From: Pseudomonas sp. Irchel s3b2
GTDB taxonomy: Bacteria > Pseudomonadota > Gammaproteobacteria > Pseudomonadales > Pseudomonadaceae
DNA: 64,000 bases
Assembly (NCBI RefSeq): GCF_900187445.1
Contig: NZ_FYEB01000001.1
Span: 248,001-312,000, forward strand
Reading direction: 5' to 3'
Position 1 is the stretch's first letter; each line of letters opens with the position of its first letter. Both the position numbers and the translations under genes were made by a program. The notes beneath the pieces are model-generated. The model had not been told where the DNA came from and did not search any database. It saw only the letters and a list, made by a program, of their open reading frames with translations. Positions 1 to 8,889 of this stretch are shown piece by piece.

Positions 1-296
1 CAACGCTCGACCATGGCGGCGGAGTTATCCACAGCGATGACGCGGCAGCCATCGGTGCGCACGTGCCGGCGCAGGGCCTGGGTCACTGCGCCGAGGGACG
101 AGCCCAAGTCGTAGAGCACGCTGTTGGGCTGGGCGAACTGCGCAGCGAGCACGCCAAGGTTTTCCACGATGGTCGGATAACCCGGCACCGAGCGCTTGAT
201 CATGTCCGGGAACACCCGCACCACATCCTCGTTAAAGGCGAAGTCAGGCACCTGGGTCAATGGCTGGGCGAAAAGGCGATCGGATTCTTTGCTCAC
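1..296 (-). CDS. cmoA: Carboxy-S-adenosyl-L-methionine synthase CmoA (5' part, cut by window edge)
   Basis: CmoA converts S-adenosylmethionine and prephenate to carboxy-SAM, used by CmoB to build cmo5U34 in the tRNA wobble position. The visible N-terminal ~98 residues contain the family stretch [12 protein letters not shown], the SAM-binding turn [12 protein letters not shown] and the acidic motif [14 protein letters not shown] chose the GTG at 296-294 (MSKESDRLF...), where pseudomonad CmoA proteins normally begin. An in-frame ATG at 332-330 would add 12 residues but has no convincing ribosome site. The rest of the gene and probably cmoB lie beyond the left edge. Confidence 0.85.
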   Translation of the reverse strand, partial: MSKESDRLFAQPLTQVPDFAFNEDVVRVFPDMIKRSVPGYPTIVENLGVLAAQFAQPNSVLYDLGSSLGAVTQALRRHVRTDGCRVIAVDNSAAMVER

Positions 297-389
297 GGCG
301 GTTCCAGCGGCGTAGATGGAAAAGGTTGGCATTTTAGCCAAATTGACGGGGGGATGCGCGGGTTGTCTGATAAACCGCGATTACCCCAT

Positions 390-500
390 GATCGTTCCCA
401 CGCTCTGCGTGGGAACGCCTCCCGTGACGCTCTGCGTCACATCCAACGCGGGACGCGGAGCGTCCGTGGCTGCATTCCCACGCAGAGCGTGGGAACGATC
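390..500. repeat. ~110-bp palindromic repeat, copy 1 of 3 ('GATCGTTCCCACGCTCTGCG' family)
   Basis: Both ends carry the same inverted arm, GTTCCCACGCTCTGCGTGGG at the left and its complement at the right, bounded by GATC. The interior holds further small palindromes built on ACGCTCTGCGT and GGACGCGGAGCGTCC. Two more copies lie at 48894-49004 and 63813-63920. It fills the gap between cmoA and the YhhN gene. Its last base (500) is also part of the TAG stop codon of the YhhN gene. Confidence 0.85.
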
Positions 501-1144
501 TATAGAGGACGGCGAACGGATTGAGAAAAAGTCGACGCCGCAATCCCCCATTGCCCCAGCCAATAACTAAGGATGATCACGTAAGGCGCGGCATGAAATG
601 GCATTACAAACCGGTTAATGCCAATCACGCTGTCAGAAAACACAAACGCCCCCGCGCCAGCCGCCGCCAGCAGCGCCGAGCGTTTGGGTACGTCGGTGCC
701 GAGTCGGGCCAGGGCGCGCCAGAGCATGGCGCTGATGGCCAGACCGTAGACGATCACCGGGATCAGCAGTGGTCCCAAGCCATTGGCAATCAGAATCCCC
801 AGCAGTACCGCGCCGACGCTCAGCGCGAGGATCAACGGCAACAGTGCCAGACGCCGGCAATCGCTCAAATAAGCTTTCAGATACGCCAAATGCGCGACCA
901 AAAACGCGCCAAGGCCAAACACGAACAAATCTTGCGGCCATGCCAGCAACACGTCGCCGACCAGGGAGAAAATCAACCCCAGGCTAATCCAGCGTCGATA
1001 GTCACTGGGCGGTGCATCGTGCAACCAGCCAAGCAAGGCCAGCACCGGCATCGGTTTGACCAGCAGGCAGAGCAGCGTCGCATGCACGCTCAGGCCATAA
1101 ACAAAGGTCACCGCGCCCATCAGCGCCAGAATCAGCCAGCCCAC
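500..1144 (-). CDS. YhhN family membrane protein (lysoplasmalogenase-like)
   Basis: This 214-residue protein is almost entirely hydrophobic, with about eight predicted membrane spans. It has the YhhN features of an N-terminal KPxP-type segment (LLVKPMPVLALLGW), SLVGDVLLAW, and near the C-terminus FVFSDSVIGINRF, which carries conserved acidic residues. Family members include animal TMEM86 lysoplasmalogenases; the bacterial substrate is not settled. The start is a GTG at 1144-1142, two bases after the stop of the upstream icp-like gene, so the two are probably co-transcribed. The TAG stop overlaps the edge of the 390-500 repeat, so the C-terminal end may have been set by repeat insertion. Confidence 0.8.
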   Translation of the reverse strand: MGWLILALMGAVTFVYGLSVHATLLCLLVKPMPVLALLGWLHDAPPSDYRRWISLGLIFSLVGDVLLAWPQDLFVFGLGAFLVAHLAYLKAYLSDCRRLALLPLILALSVGAVLLGILIANGLGPLLIPVIVYGLAISAMLWRALARLGTDVPKRSALLAAAGAGAFVFSDSVIGINRFVMPFHAAPYVIILSYWLGQWGIAASTFSQSVRRPL

Positions 1145-1146
1145 GT

Positions 1147-1539
1147 TCAGTTAACCGCGATGGCGCAGTCGAAGGTTTTCACCGCCGGTACTTCGGGTGC
1201 CCATGGCTGTGAATAGGTCAGGCGCAAACGGCCAGTGCCGGTGGCGAAGGCCTGGAAACGCCAGGTCGAAAGGCCGGCGCTGCCGACGACCCCGGCGTCT
1301 TCCGGGTTGCTATAGACCTCGGGGCTGAGCGCACGCAACACGCCACCGGCCGAATCCTGGATCGTCCAGCGGTAACCCGTGGTCGGGTTGCTTGGCAGGG
1401 TCAGGATCAGGTTTTGCCCATTGTGCAGTTTCGCCGGGCATTCGCTTTGTTTTTCCACGGTCACGTTCTGTTTCGGTTGCGTGGCGCAAGCGCTTAGCAG
1501 AGTGAGAGCGAGGGGGATCAACAGGCGGGTGGGGGACAT
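1147..1539 (-). CDS. icp: Chagasin-type cysteine peptidase inhibitor lipoprotein (MEROPS I42)
   Basis: This is a 130-residue lipoprotein precursor. After MSPTRLLIPLALTLL comes the lipobox LSAC, so it is probably acylated at Cys18. The mature part carries the three chagasin loop motifs: NPTTGYRW, GSAG (GxxG), and QPW in place of RPW. Family members insert these loops into the active-site cleft of papain-like peptidases. I chose the ATG at 1539-1537, with GGAG about ten bases upstream, because an upstream extension would bury the signal peptide. The neighbour is a Lon-type protease, as I recall for icp and asrA in P. aeruginosa. The endogenous target is unknown. Confidence 0.82.
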   Translation of the reverse strand: MSPTRLLIPLALTLLSACATQPKQNVTVEKQSECPAKLHNGQNLILTLPSNPTTGYRWTIQDSAGGVLRALSPEVYSNPEDAGVVGSAGLSTWRFQAFATGTGRLRLTYSQPWAPEVPAVKTFDCAIAVN

Positions 1540-1636
1540 AAGATCAGTGGCTCCGGCGTTCACGACGAACGGCGAGCATAACTGAAGATGAGACAAAGTG
1601 TGACAGTGCCGGGAGTGGTGGGGTGTCAGGGCTGAC

Positions 1637-1735
1637 GCCTTCGCGGGCAAGCCTCGCTCCTACAGGGTTGTGTGTTGTTCGCATTTTTTGTGATCAACAC
1701 GTAAACCTGTAGGAGCGAGGCTTGCCCGCGAAAGC
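1637..1735. repeat. REPIN (two inverted REP sequences)
   Basis: The left arm (from 1637) reads GCCTTCGCGGGCAAGCCTCG and runs on to CTCCTACAGG. The right arm (1706-1735) is its inverted complement beginning CCTGTAGGAGCGAGG. About 40 bp separate them. It lies between the Lon-type gene and icp, where it could form a stable hairpin in the transcript. Confidence 0.9.
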
Positions 1736-1759
1736 AATCGCACAAACACTACATAACTA

Positions 1760-4177
1760 TCAGAACAATATCTTCGCCACATCCGCAAAGCGCTTGGCAA
1801 AGTGCACGGTAATCCCTTCCTTCAGATATTCCGGCAGTTCCTCGAAGCTGCCGCGATTAGGCTCCGGCAGGATCAACTCGAAAATCTTTTGCCGCCGCGC
1901 AGCGATGACTTTCTCGCGCACACCGCCAATCGGCAGTACATGCCCGGTCAGCGTCAGTTCACCGGTCATGGCCACGCCTTTTTTCGGCGACTGGTTGCGG
2001 GCGAGCGAGAGCAGGGCGCTGGCCATGGTCACGCCGGCGCTTGGGCCGTCTTTCGGCGTGGCACCTTCCGGTACGTGGAGGTGGACGAAGGCTTCGTCGA
2101 AGAACGTCGGATCACCGCCAAATTGCTTCAGATGGGAGCTGACGTAGCTGTAGGCAATTTCCGCCGACTCTTTCATCACCTCTCCCAGTTGCCCAGTGAG
2201 TTTGAAGCCCCGGTTGAGGGTGTGAATGCGCGTGGCTTCGATCGGCAGGGTCGCGCCGCCCATGCTGGTCCACGCCAGCCCGGTGATCACGCCAATGCCG
2301 GACAATACTTGCTCGTTGCGGAACACCGGTCGGCCGAGTGAGGTTTCGAGGTCTTTCGGGCCGAGTTTGATCACCACTTTCGGTTCGTCGAGCAGCTTCA
2401 TCACCGCTTTGCGCACCAATTTGCCAAGGTTCTTTTCCAGTTGGCGCACCCCCGCTTCACGGGCATAACCGTCGATCAACGCTCTGAGGGCGTTGTCGCT
2501 GATGCTCAGGCTGCCTTTGGACACGCCGGCCTTTTCCAGCTGTTTCGGCCACAGGTGACGCTTGGCGATCACGACTTTCTCTTCGGTGATGTAACCCGAC
2601 AGGCGAATCACTTCCATCCGGTCCAGCAACGGGCCGGGAATCGAATCCAGGGTGTTGGCGGTGCAGACGAACAGCACTTTCGACAGGTCCAGGCGCAAAT
2701 CCAGATAGTGATCAAGGAATTCGACGTTCTGTTCCGGATCGAGGGTTTCCAGCAGCGCCGAGGCGGGGTCGCCCTGGTAGCTCTGGCCCATCTTGTCGAT
2801 CTCGTCGAGCATGATCACCGGGTTCATCACTTCGACGTCTTTCAACGCGTGGACGAGTTTGCCCGGTTGCGCGCCGATGTAGGTGCGGCGGTGGCCCTTG
2901 ATCTCGGCTTCGTCGCGCATGCCGCCGACGCTGAAGCGATAGAACGGCCGGCCGAGGGATTCGGCGATGGACTTGCCGACGCTGGTCTTGCCCACGCCCG
3001 GCGGGCCCACCAGCAGGACGATGGAACCGCTGATCTCGCCTTTATAAGCGCCGACCGCGAGGAATTCGAGGATGCGGTCCTTGATGTCATCAAGGCCAGC
3101 GTGGTGTTTGTCCAGCACCTTGCGCGCGTGTTTGAGGTCGAGTTTGTCCTCGCCGTACACACCCCAGGGTACCGAAGTCGCCCAGTCGAGATAGTTGCGG
3201 GTCACCGCGTATTCCGGCGAGCCGGTCTCGAGGATCGACAGCTTGTTCATTTCCTCTTCAATACGTTTCTGCGCCTGGGGCGGCAACACTTTGCCCGTCA
3301 GACGTTGCTCGAACTGCTCGACGTCGGCGCTGCGGTCATCTTTGGTCAGGCCCAGCTCCTGCTGGATAACCTTGAGCTGCTCCTTGAGGAAGAACTCGCG
3401 TTGATGCTCGCCGATCTTGCGATTCACTTCGGCGGAGATTTCTTTCTGCAGACGCGCGACTTCGACTTCCTTGCGTAGCATCGGCAGGACTTTTTCCATG
3501 CGCTTGAGCATCGGCACGCAGTCGAGCACCTCTTGCAGCTCGCTGCCCGTGGCCGAGGTCAGGGCCGCGGCGAAGTCGGTCAGCGGTGACGGGTCGTTGG
3601 GGCTGAAGCGGTTGAGGTAGTTTTTCAGTTCTTCGCTGTACAGCGGGTTGAGCGGCAGCAGTTCCTTGATCGCGTTGATCAGCGCCATCCCGTAGGCCTT
3701 GACCTCGTCGGTCGGCTCGGTGGGCTGATGCGGGTATTCGACTTCCACCAGGTAGGGCGGGCGATGGTGTTTGAGCCAGGTTTTGATGCGTACGCGGGTC
3801 AGGCCCTGGGCGACGAATTGCAGTTTGCCGTTTTCGCGACTGGCGTGGTGGACTTTGACCAGGGTGCCGTATTCCGGCAGGGCTTTGGTGTCGAAGTGGC
3901 GCGGATCTTCTTGAGGGCTGTCCATGAAGAACAGGGCCAGGGAGTGGTGGTCGGCTTGGCTCACCAGCTCGAGGGTTTCGGCCCACGGCTCTTCGTTGAC
4001 GATCACCGGCAGTACTTGAGCCGGAAAGAAGGGGCGGTTGTGGATCGGAATGATGTAGACCTTGTCCGGCAGGTTCTGACCAGGCAGGGCGAGGCCTTTG
4101 CCGGTGGAGTGGTGTTCGACGTTGTCTGTTTCGGCGAATTCTCTCGTGTCTTCGGGGAATTCTTGCTGGTCGGTCAT
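1760..4177 (-). CDS. asrA: ATP-dependent Lon-type protease (second pseudomonad Lon, AsrA-like)
   Basis: An 805-residue soluble Lon-family protease: an N-terminal substrate-recognition domain (~40-240), a helical linker, an AAA+ module with Walker A GPPGVGKT and Walker B VIMLDEIDK, and a C-terminal S16 protease domain. The catalytic dyad is visible as Ser713 in DGPSAG and Lys756 in REKVIAARR. The housekeeping lon of pseudomonads lies between clpX and hupB. This copy, beside icp, matches the paralogue called AsrA in P. aeruginosa, linked there to aminoglycoside and heat stress. I chose the ATG at 4177; an in-frame start at 4192 would add only MRRCP. Confidence 0.9.
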   Translation of the reverse strand: MTDQQEFPEDTREFAETDNVEHHSTGKGLALPGQNLPDKVYIIPIHNRPFFPAQVLPVIVNEEPWAETLELVSQADHHSLALFFMDSPQEDPRHFDTKALPEYGTLVKVHHASRENGKLQFVAQGLTRVRIKTWLKHHRPPYLVEVEYPHQPTEPTDEVKAYGMALINAIKELLPLNPLYSEELKNYLNRFSPNDPSPLTDFAAALTSATGSELQEVLDCVPMLKRMEKVLPMLRKEVEVARLQKEISAEVNRKIGEHQREFFLKEQLKVIQQELGLTKDDRSADVEQFEQRLTGKVLPPQAQKRIEEEMNKLSILETGSPEYAVTRNYLDWATSVPWGVYGEDKLDLKHARKVLDKHHAGLDDIKDRILEFLAVGAYKGEISGSIVLLVGPPGVGKTSVGKSIAESLGRPFYRFSVGGMRDEAEIKGHRRTYIGAQPGKLVHALKDVEVMNPVIMLDEIDKMGQSYQGDPASALLETLDPEQNVEFLDHYLDLRLDLSKVLFVCTANTLDSIPGPLLDRMEVIRLSGYITEEKVVIAKRHLWPKQLEKAGVSKGSLSISDNALRALIDGYAREAGVRQLEKNLGKLVRKAVMKLLDEPKVVIKLGPKDLETSLGRPVFRNEQVLSGIGVITGLAWTSMGGATLPIEATRIHTLNRGFKLTGQLGEVMKESAEIAYSYVSSHLKQFGGDPTFFDEAFVHLHVPEGATPKDGPSAGVTMASALLSLARNQSPKKGVAMTGELTLTGHVLPIGGVREKVIAARRQKIFELILPEPNRGSFEELPEYLKEGITVHFAKRFADVAKILF

Positions 4178-4337
4178 GGGGCACCTGCGCAATAGAGTAT
4201 GGGTCTTAGATGGGGCAGGCTTTTGGTGGTTTCAATGGCTCTGGATATTTCAGCGTGTGTGTTCAGGGTTTTGACAGGTGCCTGGACTTGGCGGCCTGAC
4301 AGCCGACCAATCTTTCTCAGACATACGCCGACCCACT

Positions 4338-4430
4338 TGTAGGAGCGAGGCTTGCCCGCGAAGGCGGTGTATCAGGCAACATCCATGTTGAATGTGAAAT
4401 CGCCTTCGCGGGCAAGCCTCGCTCCTACAG
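4338..4430. repeat. REPIN with conserved internal segment
   Basis: The arms TGTAGGAGCGAGGCTTGCCC (left, ~4339) and GCCTTCGCGGGCAAGCCTCG (right, ~4402) are inverted. The interior, including CAGGCAACATCCATGTTGAA, is closely matched in reverse orientation at 31148-31241 and 47110-47202. This is therefore a dispersed element rather than two independent REPs. Confidence 0.9.
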
Positions 4431-4456
4431 GGGGATGTGCAAGATTGCGTTACCCA

Positions 4457-4490
4457 CAAAAAAGGCGACCCCCTCACGGGAGTCGCCTTT
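4457..4490 (-). terminator. Rho-independent terminator of gcd
   Basis: On the minus strand the stem AAAGGCGACT pairs with GTCGCCTTT around a CCCGTGAGGGG loop and runs into TTTTTTGTG. It starts about 20 bases after the gcd stop codon, in the correct orientation. Confidence 0.85.
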
Positions 4491-4510
4491 CGTTTTACTG
4501 CCGCTACCGC

Positions 4511-6919
4511 TTATTCCGACAGTTTGTACGCAATCACATAGTCACCTTGCTTGGTGCCCAGCGATCCATGACCACCCGCAACAACGAGCACGTATTGCTT
4601 GCCGTCTTTGCCGGTGTAGGTCATCGGTGTGGTTTGCGCGCCTGCTGGCAGGCGGCCTTCCCACAGTTGCTTACCGTTTTTCACATCGTAGGCGCGCAGG
4701 TACTGGTCGAGGGTGCCGCTCAGGAAGGCCACGCCACTGGCGGTGGTGAAGGCCCCGCCCAGGCTCGGTACGCCCATGCTCAGTGGGATCGGGACCGGCG
4801 CGCTGTCGCGCACGGTGCCGTTCTTGTGCATCCAGATGGTTTTGTTGGTGGTCAAATCGACTGCGGCCACATAGCCCCAGGCCGGTGCCTGGCACGGCAG
4901 GCCCATTGGCGACAGCAGCGCTTCGAGGATCACGCCGTAAGGCGCGCCTTTGTTGGGCTGCACGCCTTCGGTTTCGCTGACGCGAGGGCCTTGTTTGGCG
5001 ATTTCCGCGGCCGGGATCAGCTTCGATTTGAATGCCATGTAGCTCGGGTTCACGAAAGCGATCTGACGCACCGGATCAATCGAGATGCCGCCCCAGTCGA
5101 ACACACCGAAGTTACCGGGATAAACGATCGAGCCTTGCAGCGACGGCGGGGTGAACATGCCGTCGTAACGCAGGGATTTGAAGTCGATCCGGCACAGCAT
5201 CTGATCGAACGGGGTCACGCCCCACATGTCGCGTTCCTTGAGGACCGGCGGCACAAAGTTCAGGTCGGACATCGGTTGGGTCGGCGAAGTGTGGTCGCCT
5301 TCCACTGCGCCTTGCGGCACCGGGATTTCCTTGATCGGCACGATCGGCTGACCATTGCTGCGGTCCAGCACGTAGATGCTGCCTTGCTTGGTGGACGCAA
5401 GCACCGCCGGTTTCACACCGTCCGCGGTTTTCAGGTCCATCAGGGTTGGCTGGCCGCCGACGTCCATGTCCCACAGGTCATGGTGGGTGAACTGGAAGTG
5501 CCAGCGCACTTTGCCGGTGGCGATGTCCAGAGCGGTCAGGCCGGCGGCGTGCAGTTCCGATTCAGGAGTACGTGCACCACCGAATTGATCCGGGGTCTGG
5601 TTGCCCATCGGCAGGTAGATCATGCCGAGTTTTTCGTCGACGCTGAAGATGGACCACATGTTCGGCGAGTTGCGGGTGTAGACCTTGCCTTCGGCAATCG
5701 GCGTGGTGTCGTCCGGGTTGCCGCTGTCCCAGTTCCACACCAGTTTGCCGGTGTGTACGTCGAACGCGCGGATCACACCGCTTGGCTCGTCGATCGAAAC
5801 GTTGTCGGTAACGTGGCCGCCAATCACCACCAGGTCTTTGGTGACCGCCGGTGGCGAAGTGGAGTAGTAACCGCCGGCGGTGAATTCACCGATGTTGGTC
5901 GTCAGGTCAACCTGGCCACCGTTACCGAAGTCTTCGCACATTTTGCCGGTGTCGGCGTTCAGGGCGATCAGACGGGTGTCGGCGGTCGGCAGGAAGATCC
6001 GGCGCGGGCAGACGCTGGCCACTGGCGCGTTGGCAGTGCCGGTCGGGCTCTGCTCGGACGCGTAGGCGGCGTCATCGTGATAGGTCACGCCACGGCAGGT
6101 CATGTGCGCCCAACCCTTGAAGTTCGCCGCGTTCTGCGTGGAGAGCTTCGGATCGAAACGCCAGAGTTCCTTGCCGGTGTCCGGGTCCAGCGCGATCACC
6201 TGGCTGTGTGGCGTGCAGACATAAAGCATGCCGTTGGCTTTGAGCGGGGTGTTTTCGGCGGTGGTTTCGCCCGGGTCATTCGGGCCAGGCAGATCGCCGG
6301 TGCGGTAGGTCCAGGCGGGAACCAGTTTGCTGACGTTTTGCGGCGTGATTTGCGCCAGTGGCGAGTAACGATCGCCATGGGCGCTGCGGCCGTAGGAGTT
6401 CCAGTCGCCGTCGGGCATGGCCGGAGCGGTGTTGGTCATGCCAGGCACGGCGTCGCGATCCAGTTCACCTTTGATTTCACCGGGGTTGGTGAACAGGCTG
6501 GCCAGCGCGGCGATACCGGTGATGACCACGGCGGCGCTCAGCACACCGGTGCCGACCGGATTGAACTCGCCGGTACGCAATGGGCGACGAAACCATGGCA
6601 GCAGCATGACGATGCCGAGGGCAAAGAGCAGCGCCAGACGTGGCACCAATTGCCACCAGTCCAGGCCGACTTCCCACAGTGCCCAGACCGTACTGGCGAA
6701 CAGCACCACCGCGTACACGCTCATCGCTGCATAACGGTCGGCCAGCAACAGCCCCCCGGTCAGCATCAGGCCGATACCGGCCAGCAAGTAATACAGCGAG
6801 CCGCCAAGCATGCTCAGCTTGATCCCCCCGGCCAGCAAGGCCAGGCCCATTAGCAGAAGCACGATACCGAGCAGGCTCGGTAGCAGACGGCTTCGACTGA
6901 AAGCACCATCAGCGCTCAT
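4511..6919 (-). CDS. gcd: Membrane-bound PQQ-dependent glucose dehydrogenase
   Basis: Gcd oxidises glucose to gluconolactone in the periplasm and passes electrons to ubiquinone; in soil pseudomonads this drives gluconate production and acid release. The 802-residue protein has five N-terminal membrane spans (~10-145) followed by an eight-bladed quinoprotein propeller. Visible signature segments are WNSYGRSAHGDRYSPL, NTPLKANGMLYVCTPH, FTHHDLWDMDVGGQPTL and the C-terminal GGHGSLGTKQGDYVIAY. It is followed by its own terminator. The OprB-type porin gene lies upstream on the same strand, separated by a REPIN, giving a glucose entry and oxidation pair. Confidence 0.96.
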   Translation of the reverse strand: MSADGAFSRSRLLPSLLGIVLLLMGLALLAGGIKLSMLGGSLYYLLAGIGLMLTGGLLLADRYAAMSVYAVVLFASTVWALWEVGLDWWQLVPRLALLFALGIVMLLPWFRRPLRTGEFNPVGTGVLSAAVVITGIAALASLFTNPGEIKGELDRDAVPGMTNTAPAMPDGDWNSYGRSAHGDRYSPLAQITPQNVSKLVPAWTYRTGDLPGPNDPGETTAENTPLKANGMLYVCTPHSQVIALDPDTGKELWRFDPKLSTQNAANFKGWAHMTCRGVTYHDDAAYASEQSPTGTANAPVASVCPRRIFLPTADTRLIALNADTGKMCEDFGNGGQVDLTTNIGEFTAGGYYSTSPPAVTKDLVVIGGHVTDNVSIDEPSGVIRAFDVHTGKLVWNWDSGNPDDTTPIAEGKVYTRNSPNMWSIFSVDEKLGMIYLPMGNQTPDQFGGARTPESELHAAGLTALDIATGKVRWHFQFTHHDLWDMDVGGQPTLMDLKTADGVKPAVLASTKQGSIYVLDRSNGQPIVPIKEIPVPQGAVEGDHTSPTQPMSDLNFVPPVLKERDMWGVTPFDQMLCRIDFKSLRYDGMFTPPSLQGSIVYPGNFGVFDWGGISIDPVRQIAFVNPSYMAFKSKLIPAAEIAKQGPRVSETEGVQPNKGAPYGVILEALLSPMGLPCQAPAWGYVAAVDLTTNKTIWMHKNGTVRDSAPVPIPLSMGVPSLGGAFTTASGVAFLSGTLDQYLRAYDVKNGKQLWEGRLPAGAQTTPMTYTGKDGKQYVLVVAGGHGSLGTKQGDYVIAYKLSE

Positions 6920-7025
6920 AGTGTGATTCTCCGTGACGTTTTAAGTAGTCCCGCGCAAGTTCACTGTAGATGACGATCTTGTGCAGGCAGGGTTCATGTA
7001 AAAAGTGTTTGGACGCTGCATTCCC

Positions 7026-7136
7026 TTGTAGGAGCGAGGCTTGCCCGCGAAGACGGATTAACATTCAACAAAAGATGCTGATTAATAGATCGCCTTCGCG
7101 GGCAAGTCGGATCGCCGCACCGCTCGCTCCTACAAG
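7026..7136. repeat. REPIN, variant right arm with 16-bp insertion
   Basis: The left arm TGTAGGAGCGAGGCTTGCCC is standard. In the right arm, GGGCAAG is separated from CTCGCTCCTACA by TCGGATCGCCGCACCG. The same insertion, with one base changed, occurs in the REPIN at 54523-54629. The element lies between oprB and gcd. Confidence 0.85.
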
Positions 7137-7151
7137 GATTTGTGGTGATTC

Positions 7152-8534
7152 TTAGAACGACGACTGGATCTTGATCCCGCCAATCAGCGCGTCATCGACC
7201 TTGTCCACGCCACCGGGGTGGCGGATGTATTGCAGGTTCGGGCGCACGGTCAGCCAGTTCGTGACGTGCACGCCGTAATAGAGTTCGGCGCTGTATTCGG
7301 TGTCTTGCGGCGGCAGGAACGACGGATCGTCGTAGTCGAAGACGGCGCGGGCCTGATTGGTCGCTTCGGCGTTCTTGCGGTAGGCCGGGTTGACGTGGAC
7401 ACGGGCCAGGGCAAAACCGATGTCGTCCCTGGCGCGGGCATCGAACAAGCCTTTGTAGACGACGCCGGCCTGGACATAGTTGTCGATGGCGTTGGTCTTC
7501 TTGTCGTGCATCGTGCCGTTGGCGAACACGCTCAGGCCGCGAGAATGGTCGCTGGCGCGGCTGGTCAGCTGCTGCTGAATACCGAGCCACACGCCGTGCT
7601 TGCTCGATGCGCTGCGGTAAGCCTCGCCGCTGAGGGCTGCCGGCTGACCATCGCTGTCCTTGTAGACGTCGGTGGCCTTGGCGTTGCTGTAGTAGTAACC
7701 GGCCCGGTATTCACCCGGCAGGCCATTGAGCTTCGGGGTCCAGACCAGTTCCACCGGCAGGATCGCGCCATGAGTGCCGCTGCCGCTGAGCTTGAAGCCA
7801 TTGTCGCGATCCAGATTGGACGGGTTTTGCTCATAAACCCCGACTTGCGCGTACACCTCCGGCGTCAGGTGATATTTGACCCGCATCGCCCACTGGCTGA
7901 CCGGCCAGTTGTACCAGATGTCGCCCACCCAGTTGCCGACTTGGGAGCCGCAGAACGCCAGGTTCTGGAAGTCGCAGGGGAAGCTGTTGAAGTCTTCGCC
8001 CTCACCGAAGCGGCCGACTTTGATATCGAGTTTCTGATCGAAGAATTTCTGCTGATACCACATCTGCGTCAGGCGCCAGGTCTGGCCACGGCCCCAGACT
8101 TCCTGAGCCGAGGTGAAACCGCCGACCCGCGGATCGTTGATCCGGTCGTTGCTGATGTTGTTGCCGTTGCGCTCGGTGATCGTCAGCTGAAATTCAGCGT
8201 CGTCCCAGCCGAGAATCTTCTGCAGATTCAGGTGCGTGCCGAAAGCGAACTGATCGCTGTAGCGAGCGGTGCGGTCCTGGTCGTAGCCGCCGTGCAGGTT
8301 GCTGCCCATTTCACCGGTGTAATCGACTTTGAAGTCGTAGCCTTTTTCCGCGAGTTCGGTGCGAGTGCCGTTCCAGTCGCCGAGCATCCACGGCGAATCG
8401 CTATCGAAGGCCGGCGCAGCCTGGGTGCAGGTGGCAAGGCCCAGCACGGTGAAACCGCCGATCAGGCTCAGGGCTTTTCGGCTGGCCACAGGGGGCAAGA
8501 CAGCGCTGTCTCGCGGAGTTTGAAAATCAGGCAT
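7152..8534 (-). CDS. oprB: Carbohydrate-selective outer membrane porin OprB
   Basis: OprB porins admit glucose and related sugars across the outer membrane. This 460-residue precursor has a signal segment with a hydrophobic core LSLIGGFTVLGLATCTQA, then the OprB opening SPWMLGDWNGTRTELAEKGY. Recurring beta-strand repeats rich in Trp, Tyr and Gly follow, with the terminal strand ending IQSSF (C-terminal Phe) for BAM insertion. The start is the ATG at 8534. It lies directly upstream of gcd on the same strand, which fits supply of periplasmic glucose to Gcd. Confidence 0.92.
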   Translation of the reverse strand: MPDFQTPRDSAVLPPVASRKALSLIGGFTVLGLATCTQAAPAFDSDSPWMLGDWNGTRTELAEKGYDFKVDYTGEMGSNLHGGYDQDRTARYSDQFAFGTHLNLQKILGWDDAEFQLTITERNGNNISNDRINDPRVGGFTSAQEVWGRGQTWRLTQMWYQQKFFDQKLDIKVGRFGEGEDFNSFPCDFQNLAFCGSQVGNWVGDIWYNWPVSQWAMRVKYHLTPEVYAQVGVYEQNPSNLDRDNGFKLSGSGTHGAILPVELVWTPKLNGLPGEYRAGYYYSNAKATDVYKDSDGQPAALSGEAYRSASSKHGVWLGIQQQLTSRASDHSRGLSVFANGTMHDKKTNAIDNYVQAGVVYKGLFDARARDDIGFALARVHVNPAYRKNAEATNQARAVFDYDDPSFLPPQDTEYSAELYYGVHVTNWLTVRPNLQYIRHPGGVDKVDDALIGGIKIQSSF

Positions 8535-8731
8535 AGAGAAGGAATTCTTAGTCTTTTTCTAAAGGGGTGACTGAACGCAAGCAGGAATGAAGCAGGGGGA
8601 GAAGCGTTTCAGCTGGACGGGCGTAAGGATAATGTTCTGTAACACATAGAGAAAGGGCTTTTACTGACATGGATCATTTCGGATTTGGTAACAGTGTGCT
8701 GCGATCTGTCACCACCGGATTTCATCAGGCG

Positions 8732-8759
8732 AAAAAAAGGGCGGATCCTGGACCCGCCC
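8732..8759 (-). terminator. Rho-independent terminator downstream of benE
   Basis: On the minus strand GGGCGG and CCGCCC form a GC-rich hairpin (8739-8759), immediately followed by TTTTTTT. It lies about 130 bases beyond the benE stop. The rest of the 8535-8889 gap shows no convincing gene; its left part is the upstream region of oprB. Confidence 0.8.
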
Positions 8760-8889
8760 CAGTATGTTCATCGATCGGCTATCGGATTCGCCACTTCAGC
8801 GCATTGCGCTTCACCGAGGCCACGATTCGTCAGGGCCAGCGTACCCATTCGGATGCCGCTGGCGACCACAATGAAATCGTAACGCGCGA

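Noticed and set aside
4352..6853. Long 833-codon plus-strand reading frame opposite gcd
   Set aside because: Antisense shadow of a high-GC gene; the translation is rich in Arg, His and Gln and has no domain, while gcd on the other strand is certain.
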